NCBI GenBank assembly: GCA_907163375.1
Contig: CAJQUW010008003.1
Span: 1 to 64,000 of the forward strand
DNA from: Prostheceraeus crozeri
Taxonomy: Eukaryota; Platyhelminthes; Polycladida; Euryleptidae
DNA length: 64,000 bases
Direction: 5' to 3'
Of this stretch, positions 55,957 to 64,000 are shown piece after piece; within the stretch, counting starts at the first letter, position 1, and each line of letters opens with the position of its first letter. The notes under the pieces are model-generated. The model worked only from the letters and a program-made list of their open reading frames with translations. It was not told the origin of the DNA and ran no database searches. The translations under genes were made by a program, and so were the position numbers.

Positions 55957-58122
55957 CTATTTGGGCTTTTTGGAGATTGCTGATGCTTCAGCCATGAGTT
56001 TCTGAGCTTCTGCAATGTAGTCCTCGGCTAGTTTCCTTTTCTTTGATGCTAGCTCTTCAGCTGCCTTCTGTTCTTCTTCTTTTCGTTTCAAGGCTTCCTT
56101 CCTTGCTCTTTCTTGCGAAATTTCCAGCTCTTTCTGCACTTGCTTTGCCTTCTCATTTTCTTTCCGCTGTCGTAAATCGGCTTCATATGCCGCTTTCGCA
56201 TTTCTGCACTTCACGCGTAAATCTTGGCAGATCTCAATAGTGTCACTGGTGATTCCACGAGAAATCAAGTAAGACTTCACTGATATCAGTCCATTTAACG
56301 ATGTGTCTTGAAGACGATTCCTGTCTTCTGTCACAATGCGCTTCAACCGACTCATGAGTCTCTCTGCATCGGCATTGCCATGTGGAAGTATCAAAGCCCG
56401 CTGTGCAACTTCACGTAATATTGCGTGGCTTGATGAGATCCAAAATTCCGGAATGTTCACTTCTTCCTTCGTTTGCTCTGACAAGTAGAGCCTCCATTCG
56501 AGCCGAAGTCTGTCAGAATCACAGGAGACGTCAAGTTTCTTTGCTGCGTATACGATGTCCTCCTCACTCACGCCATTCTTTCTAGAAGGGTCAATGAATT
56601 GAACGGCTCGGATCAGGTGTCGAGTAAATGGCAGATAATGAACGATTGCCTTAACCAATTCACCGAAAAAGCTTCGAACACGTTCATAGAACGCAACTTG
56701 TGTGGCTGTCAAGTGATCGTTTCTCAATTTCTGTCTTGTGTTTCGACCAATCAAAAGCTCGTGATCAGGCAGCTGTTTCTTTCGTGGAATATCATCGATC
56801 TGTTTCAGATTTTTCAGATCATCGACGTGCTGTTGCTTTACGAAGCATGACAAAGCATGGGATATCAAATCAATGACCCTTCCATACAGAAGATGGATGA
56901 CTGAGTCCGATTTCTGGAACAGAATTTCAAATTCCTTCAACGGCTGGAATGCGAACAGGAGGAAATGAAGATAAATGATTGTATCATGGGAATTCAATGT
57001 GATCACGATGTCCTGAACTCTCCTTCTCCTCTTTTCGGTTGCGGGCAATTGATCAAAGAATGATTTCAGAGCATCATACAATTGCACGAGTCGAGAAACA
57101 ACATCATAGATCTGTAGCCATCTGGATGAAATATGCCGCAAAAATTTCAGAGGTTCCATATCCAGCAGCTTTTGGAACTCTTCGAAAGCCTTCGCGGATT
57201 TCGAGTTCCTCAAATATAGGAACAAGTCTTCGAGGAATTCTTCTATGTGGGATATATCAAGTTTTTCCACAGCCTTGCACGCAGAATTGTGCACATGGTG
57301 CAAACAGCATCCTCCGATATCCAGAACGTTCGGGACCTCTCCCTTTCGCTTTGCGATAACACCGCCTTTCTCCCCACGCATTACATTTGCACTGTCCGAC
57401 ATAACACCAAGACAATTTTCCAAGGGAATATTCCTGGACCTCAATTGTGATTTTATTACGTTCGCGAGGTCTTGCGCTGCTGCTGTGGACAGCTCTTCCA
57501 TACCCAGGAAATCAGTGCGCGGTTGCCCATCCGATATGTACCTTACAAGAATGACCAGCCATTTTCTTGTATATCTGATAGATCCTTCATCTATCATCAG
57601 GCAGAAAGGAGTACTTGTCAACCGAGGACTTATTACATCATCTTTGATCCATGCCCCAATGCCGAATGCAGTCACGTACATGGTCTTCATCCTTTTGCAT
57701 TGCATTTTCTCGGCAATTTTGCTATCAGGAAACATCTTTTTCAAAGTGTCACAAGCAGAATCACTGAATCGGTATGACAAGTCATGTTCGGCCGTAAGTA
57801 GACACCAACGAATTTCACTGTCACAAATGTCATCCGATATATCAACTGCAGGAGTTTTTTTCAACGAAGAAATCCTTCAGCGGTCGGGATTGCCGGATGT
57901 CTGCAGCATTTCGCTATGTTTTTCGGTGTTTCCATGTTCTTTCATTCTTGTAACACCTCCACTTTTGACATTTATTGTTTCACGACAGATTTTGCAATAC
58001 ACTTTTTCGTCACTTGTCTTAGATTTTTCTGCCCATGTACTCATTAGTTCTCCAGCGTAATCCTTTTCTGATAGCCAATTGGCAACAAACACTGTGCAGC
58101 GACTTACTTTCGGTGGAGCCAT
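55957..58122 (-). pseudogene. hAT transposase with one in-frame stop
   Basis: The ATG at 58120-58122 (MAPPKVSRCTVFVANWL) opens a frame that continues to 55957, interrupted by a single TGA at 57877-57879; both sides are in the same frame, about 721 codons. Order: BED-type zinc finger (CKIC, then HGNTEKH), catalytic core with MIDEGS (first Asp), MSDSANVMRGEKGGV (second Asp), the hAT CCLHHVH motif and RWLQIYD, then the C-terminal dimerisation part PHGNADAERLMSRLKRI with the catalytic Glu, and a Lys/Glu-rich coiled coil (about the last 70 residues). Everything needed for activity except the stop appears kept. The copy could be a recent pseudogene, or the stop could be a sequencing difference. Confidence 0.9.
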
Positions 58123-58156
58123 ACATACCTGTTGGACATAGTTTGAGTATACGGTA

Positions 58157-59450
58157 TAAGGGAGGCTGGGGTGACTTGGCGGTCTTTTCTTCAAATGCCC
58201 ATCCCGGCCAAGCGACTAAATATTACAGAATTCCTTTAGTGCGGGTTGACGGAGAGGAGTATTAGGAACATTTTTGCTTCACATAGTTTTGCCGTTAATT
58301 ATTGTCTTGTCCTCGAAAAATTCAATTACAAAAAAGTTCTAAAACTGCCAAGTCACCCCACTATTGGGGTGACTTGGCAGTAGGGTTGGGGTGAGTTGGC
58401 AGTATCATAAAACATCAACAAACTTTTGGTATTATACTGATCTAGGCTTGCATTATCATTGCTGCTGCAAACACCGCCAAATTAGTTGCAAAACACAATC
58501 TTGGCAATTCATATAAATTGCGATAATTCATGTTACAGCGAATCAACAAATAAGGGTTGGTTTGACGTACCTAGATGTTTCTGAGTCATTTTCCAATGCA
58601 TAAGCTAGGTGTCAAGATGTGAACTTGTATTAAAAGGTGAGTCACTAACACATCACTAACATCAGTTGTGATATGTTGCAGACAACAAGAGTCAATCAAC
58701 TACTAAGGACACAAAAAATGATGCTGCCATGTCAACCCCAACCTAAGTAGGCCTACGGTTAAATCCTCAGCTCCGGCTAGAATGGTTTACACTATCAGGG
58801 GTCATGTATTCTGACCTAATTATATAATGTCTTCAACATAGATTTATCTGAAATCTATCACAAGGCGCGGTGGCTCATCGAATTACGTATTTTCAAAAGT
58901 TGCATTTTTACATTTTAAGTAGGCCAATAGGCCTGATTTTTTGCTCTGAAAAAGTAGAAGTCCGAAGCAATCTTTCTCTACAGTATTATCATTTCAGAGC
59001 TACTTTAAAAAGTAATAGGGATTTCGATTTGTAAAGCATATTATTAGCAATACCAATACTGCCATGTCACCCCAACATGATACTGCCAAGTCACGCCAAC
59101 CCCAGTAAGGTAAAAAAATCAGCTCAATTACAATGTTAATATGATCTGAATGTTTTTATACTATAGGAGGTCATAGACCATGACCTAAGTAAAATATCTT
59201 TAATAATGGTTTATGTCAAATCTATCACAAGACGAGAGTGTCCCAAAAGTTGCGTATTTCCGAAAGTTACAATTTTTGCAAGTAAAATTGTTTTTTGCTC
59301 CTAAAAAAAGTACAAGTACAAATAATCCGCAGGTATCTTGCTCCAGCATCTTTATTTTAGAGCTATTTCAAAATGTATATTTCGGATTTTTGATTTATGA
59401 AGCCTATTAAGTGCAAGACCCCCACTACCATGTCACCCCAGCTTCCCCTA
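58157..59450. mobile_element. 1.3 kb element with TAGGGGAAGCTGGGGTGAC ends, next to the hAT gene
   Basis: TAAGGGAGGCTGGGGTGACT on the left and TAGGGGAAGCTGGGGTGACA (inverted) on the right, with TA next to each end (58155-58156 and 59451-59452). The GGGGTGACTTGGCAG motif is repeated inside near the left end (about 58358, 58374, 58388) and inverted near the right (about 59062, 59085). No coding content. It lies about 35 bp upstream of the hAT start codon, inside the hAT element. Confidence 0.75.
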
Positions 59451-60659
59451 TAGGAACATGCTAATTTTAATAGAACATATGCAATTAGAATATGAAATCA
59501 GTTTTGTGAAACATGTACATAATAGACGCATGAATATCTGGTAATTAACGCTCATTGATGAGCTGCTAGAAATGAATCGCATCAATAAAATAAAATTGTG
59601 ATATAGGGTCTATGCCTTCACTAAATCACAGTCATTTACATATTTGCGTTTGAGTCTCATATACAAACAGGCCCATCGTTAGAGTTAGGCCTCTATCAGA
59701 CTAGGTCTTTTTTCAGAAGACATAGTAAACACAACGTAGCTACATAATCAATGCATATTGGCCATGCTACACGAAAGGATGAAAAAATAATAATTGTTGT
59801 GAAAATCAATATATTGAAATCTTGAACAGGTAGTTTAAAGGCATTATACATGACATAGGCCTACATCTCGCATTTCTACTCATCAATTAAACAAGACAAC
59901 ATGCCGGCCCGTATTTGTAAGAAAATACATTAGGAATACAAGAAAAGACATTCAGGAATAGGTGCTGTGAAGACAACCAAGCGCATTGATATTAAAGCGC
60001 ACTCTTTAAATTTAAAAAAGATACGGAAACTCACACCGTAGGATGATTAGAGAAAATTTGAAACAACAAGAAACTGCCAGGCTAGCGACCTATCCACGTG
60101 TGGGATGTTTGTTATCCCTCATCCCCCGTCCAGTACAGATTTCAAAAGGTTTATGATGGCCTGGGTATCTCTACTCCTTAACAAACATTCTTGACGTCAG
60201 CTATCAACAAGCAATGGATAGCTTCGCTCCTGAAATGAAAGTGATTATGTAGTCCAGCACGCCATAGATTTATGCAGTGAGACTGTGACTACACCTTTAT
60301 TGAAAATAAATGTATATGAGCATTTAGGTTACACACATTGTAAGTCTGTAATTTGAAAAAAGTGAACCGAGTTGTAGTGAAAACCTGATTTCGAGCTGTT
60401 TACAACTACAAAAACCAAGTTAATTTTTCTCAGATCTCTCATTCGCGCAGAATCATGATATTTTACAAGATCTCCGCGCACGCGCAGCTCAACCCCCTCA
60501 TCCGCGCAGCTCCGCGGAACCGCGCAGCAGTAGCAACGCTGCAATACCATTTTGTGTTCACCTCGAGTTCATTTAATAAAATCGAAGCTGTATACACATT
60601 GGGGATTTCATAAATGTTGAGTTGCTACTCTACCTAATATACTTACTCTATGCACGTAA

Positions 60660-62620
60660 CAGCACGTTGTTATGAAAGGTCACTGAAAGTTAAAGCGTGT
60701 AAGCAACAAGAAAGCCCTGCCAGTCAGGACATCGGATGAAAAGCGTAATAGGAATAATAGGCCTAGTTCGCATTTGCAACGTTATCTCACGTAATTACTC
60801 GGATTACTATCTCAACGTAGTCATTTGGATTGCTATCTCAAGCTGCAATATTGTCAATCAACAAGTTGCTTCCTGTCAGTGTTTTTATCAGAGGTGTGGA
60901 AGCAGAAGCGGATGCCCGACGATCGCTTCCGGTTCCAGTTCCGAAAGTATCATGATACTGATGACTGACGCCATTCGCGTGTCAGGGCGAGGCACTTCTG
61001 ATTTTTGACCTTAAGTCTTCATATGATTTAGGCAATAGTTGTCATATTTAGTGCTTACCCTATTACACCTAATTACAAATTGGCATCTGTATTACTAAAT
61101 GTAGTTACTTCCAATTTTCTTATTATGATGAAAACGAAGGTGTATTATCTCAAAACAGTGGCATTCGAAATCAGAAAGCCTCAATATCATCTCATCAATG
61201 ACAAGTTTACACAATGCGATTGGTGTGTCTTGAGGCAATTTCATTTAATACTTTTTTTACTACACACGTGTTTGGAAAATATGTTTTTATTTCACAACTT
61301 CCCAAAGGTCAAAATTATCAGTAAATTTAAAAATATTTGACTTTTTGTCAAGGCAAAAAAACGCATCCATGTCACCTAGGGTTTACGACAGAAAGTTCGT
61401 GCAGACTGCGAAGTGTGAACGTCAGAAGCTATAACTCGTAAAGAAGTGGAAAATGAAGAAAAAGGGGCTCGAAATAGGTAGATGTGCAGCCCATGTCCGT
61501 TCTCCAATAATTGGAAGCAAAAGCGGAAGCGAATAAAAATCAATTGCTTCCGCAGCCCTGGTTTTTATAGCGTGTTTGCATCTAGTGAAGTTGCAAACAT
61601 ATGTCCAGAAATTAGTGTAGATAAACAGCTAGAACGATTATGATAGGGTGTCAAGCAGTTTGCCGACTTTGTTTGGAATAAATCAATCTATCAGTGTTAT
61701 TTTACACCTCTCACGCCGATAGTTCTCAATCATAGCCTTGACTATCATGACTTCGCATAGCAATAAGGCTTAATTATTCGTCAAAATTTAAGTTTTGTTG
61801 ATTAACTACCTATGTAAACCAGTTGACTGGTCAATCACCTAAACTAATCGCTCTCTGGTATAGGGAGAACCCTAAATTAGATTTTTGTGGAACATTATTG
61901 AAGGTCGCATTTTTTACAAATATCAATGGGTGGTCCATAACATTCCCAACTTTGAAACTAGCAAATTCGCTCTATTCAGAAAATTTCTACAACAACGTAA
62001 AACGGGTATTATAGGAAAATAACATGCGGAACCTTGCGTCTGTGTCCTCAACTAGTGATTAGGGCAAATAAGTTGATCCTAGAGCGGAATAAGTGGTTTC
62101 TATAACCCTTAAACTCAGGTGGCCCATAACACCCCGCTATCCCCTATTACTCAGCGGCGATATTTAGTTGAAAATGACTTTTGAAGAAGTAGTGTTACGT
62201 AAATTATGTTTAAGGGCTTCAATTCATTCAATGCTCAAATCTATGTCAATAAAGAAAATGAGAAAATGTCTAGTTTTTAATCACAATGTCTAGATAAATA
62301 CATATTCAACAATACCAACTGCGCCAATTGCGGTGAATGAGTTGTAAAGCATAAGCAACCTCTTTGCGTCTTTCAGTATTGAAGATAAGTAGTATCTTAC
62401 AGTCCTCTCTTAATGGTCAAGAGTATAGGTCCAATCAGAAATTGAAAAAACATGGTGATGAACAAAACTAAATTTGATTTGAAGAGCCTAGAGAATAGTT
62501 TCTAATCTCGATATACTACTAGGGAGGACACATCTCATCAGTTAATAACACTGCTTTTAACCTCCGCGCGTTTAAAAGTCATTTATTATAGCAGATAATT
62601 TCTACATAACGGAATAGTGG
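60660..62620. other. Unassigned DNA right of the hAT element
   Basis: Short frames only; 60736-61008 and 61080-61340 (plus) show no motifs. GGTGGYCCATAACAYYCCC words at about 61930 and 62119 belong to the inverted-end family. Confidence 0.4.
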
Positions 62621-62623
62621 CCC

Positions 62624-63568
62624 ATAGAGCAAGTATAAAGTAGGGAACAGTGCCGATCCAAAAAAATGTTAGCTAACACCGAAAATTTCTATAGCAAACA
62701 TTGCGTTTTTCGAAATAACGTTCGTGCAGTCCAATAAAATATTTGATCTATTTCTAAATTCAAAGCCAAATTCTTGCAAATTATTGTTGTGTTTATATGC
62801 TAACGACTTGGAACCTCAGACTGCAATATGTAAGTAGTATGAAACTTTTGGAATATCATAAAGAATGAAAATATATTTGCAAGTATCATAATTAAACGGA
62901 GATTAAGCTGATTATGAAAGAAATTTCATGACCGCATTATAATGCAAGTCTCCATGCAAAAGTTGAAATCTTATTCTGCTACCGCGCTGAAATTTCACGT
63001 TTGCTAACTTTGTGGATCGAATTCATGCAGCTAAGTTAGGATGCATTGCATCCTACGATCCATGGAAAACCATGCGTGAAAGTGAATTATAAATGGTTAG
63101 ATTCATAACATTCTATGCAGTTAGAATTCAACTAGTGTTCATTTTCAGTTGTGAATTGATGCAATTTTTACACTTGTATTTCATTATTCACCAAATTTAG
63201 ATAACCAACAATTATTCACCAATGATTTCTTATCTGAATCTCAATAGTATTGTGGATCCCTTTTAAATCCTTTAAGCTAATTGTGATGATTGTCTTTGAT
63301 TGTTATATTTCAACTTTCGATGAAAATTAATAAAAAATGAAAATTGCCTCTCCAAGGTTGCAATGACACGGAGGATTAGTAGAATGCTGATCTTTGTTCT
63401 GTATTGCTATAATGATCCGTCAATTCCTGATAATTTCTTCAAAACTGCATGAATATGTATATCTGACGTGGTACTGGGTCTCAACCTAAGTTCATTTAAT
63501 CAAAACGAAACTGCATACATATTAGGGATTTAATTACTACTACTCTACCTAATATACTTACTCTGCAG
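62624..63568. repeat. Dispersed repeat R, copy 3
   Basis: Bounded by CATAGAGCAAGTATAAAGTA and the inverse of CAGAGTAAGTATATTAGG at 63550-63568. It contains the same internal phrases as copies 1 and 2 (for example GATTAAGCTGATTATG and TTTCATGACCGCATTATAAT). About 945 bp, no coding content; unknown superfamily. Confidence 0.75.
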
Positions 63569-63569
63569 T

Positions 63570-64000
63570 GGCCTTTCCTGATGTAGCTGCGCATGCGAAG
63601 CATCAGGACTGAGGTGAGGCGCATTTTCTTGCGCTTCGCCTTCGGCAAGGAGATGTGAGTTTGTGCTGCCGTATTTCCAAAATCGTCATAAATTGGTATT
63701 TACTTCACCGCTCCAAAGAACTTATGGTTCAATCTACCCTTTTCATTTCTTCAAACCGCACTTTCAAAGACGGTACTTTTCCATACAAGATTTATTTCGT
63801 AAAGCATGCACACAGAAGTAAATCAGACACTATGAAGAAAGAATAATTAGATTTTGAGCTACATTCTCAGTTGAAAATGGGAAGACCTGAATAACTTTTG
63901 GTAGCTTATTATCGATGATCATCCGCTTGTGAAGGAACGCATGCAACTACAAATCACTGTTTGTGTTTGGTTAGATGCAGAAATACATTTGTAAAATGAA
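63570..64000. other. Right edge of the window
   Basis: No gene or repeat is recognised; a C+G-rich patch (GCGCTTCGCCTTCGG, about 63630) contrasts with its surroundings. Confidence 0.4.

Larger units (their letters stand above)
55205..60541 (-). mobile_element. hAT element (5.3 kb) with near-complete transposase
   Basis: The ends CAACGTTGCTACTG and CAGCGTTGCTACTG are inverted, 13 of 14 matching, and behind each lie several TYCGCGCAG words (55231-55260; 60447-60530), C+G-rich against the A+T-rich surroundings. The transposase is inside on the minus strand. The flanking 8 bases do not form an exact duplication (CAATTGGA-like left, CAATACCA right), so the exact edges are uncertain. Its left and right flanks are parts of one R repeat. 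Confidence 0.75.
54621..60652. repeat. Dispersed repeat R, copy 2, split by the hAT element
   Basis: Left part 54621-55204 and right part 60542-60652 match copy 3 (62624-63568) in order. Its ends, CAGAGTAAGCATACAGTAGG and the inverse of CATAGAGTAAGTATATTAGG, form a terminal inverted repeat of about 25 bp. So the hAT element entered an existing R copy. Confidence 0.75.
53035..62146. repeat. Pair of inverted ends TAGGGG..GCGG..GTTATGGGCCACC enclosing the nested cluster
   Basis: The left reads TAGGGGAGAGCGGAATGTTA then TGGGCCACC; the right, inverted, reads TAGGGGATAGCGGGGTGTTA then TGGGCCACC, about 26 of 29 matching. Further GTTATGGGYCACCCC copies lie at about 54519 and, inverted, near 61930. 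They may bound one old 9 kb composite, or be ends of two separate elements. No target duplication was found. Confidence 0.5.

Noticed and set aside
56043-58265. Plus-strand open frames opposite the hAT transposase
   Set aside because: Antisense shadows of a long recognised coding region.
53035-62146. A single 9 kb transposon bounded by the TAGGGG inverted ends
   Set aside because: No target duplication is present and several independent elements lie inside; kept only as a paired repeat with low confidence.

Overview
This is an A+T-rich window from an animal nuclear genome, very probably an invertebrate; the phylum cannot be fixed from the sequence. It holds one host gene, split by GT-AG introns, in a matrix of nested transposons. 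Nothing looks bacterial: there are no operons, ribosome binding sites or CRISPR arrays.

The host gene is a focal adhesion kinase (FAK/PYK2 family) on the minus strand, 44730 down to 24817, in seven coding exons. The exon lengths sum to 2769 bp, giving 922 residues. They encode a FERM domain (F1 in exon 1, F2 in exon 2, F3 in exon 3), a linker and complete tyrosine kinase (exons 4 to 7), a proline-rich region and a C-terminal FAT domain. All catalytic motifs are present. Its introns carry hAT, piggyBac and tRNA-derived elements.

From the left edge to about 14.5 kb lies a broken Polinton fossil, all genes on the minus strand: structural-type gene, chromodomain integrase, packaging ATPase, small conserved proteins and a RING gene. 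Later DNA elements have entered it: a 457 bp MITE (494-950), a piggyBac with TTAA duplication inside the integrase (2969-5564), an older piggyBac relic inside the ATPase (about 9458-12178) and about 2.3 kb of unassigned DNA. From 15 to 20 kb there are a gypsy gag relic, a 63 bp minisatellite, a GCTACGTAG block, a non-autonomous hAT-like element that has inserted into another copy of its own family (inner copy 17106-18351, target duplication TGATCAAT), and a detached piggyBac end. From 20 to 24.8 kb I recognise nothing.

Within the kinase gene lie a 738 bp hAT MITE (29362-30099, duplication CCACGAAC), a tRNA-like SINE (about 30593-30911), a piggyBac with its own intron (35748-38802, TTAA) and a 938 bp hAT derivative (43084-44021, duplication ATAAAAAG). 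Upstream of the gene are a Ty3/gypsy fossil (46218-50032), a LINE fragment (about 51600-52230), a pogo-like MITE with an internal 234 bp duplication (53381-54500), and a hAT element (55205-60541) with a nearly intact transposase, itself sitting in an older repeat that has further copies near 40.5 and 63 kb.

The main points for a second look are the tyrosine signalling sites of the kinase (two upstream YSNL motifs while the usual FAT-domain Grb2 site is lost), the self-nested hAT family with a shared short ORF, and recurring short inverted motifs near the ends of several unrelated DNA transposons.
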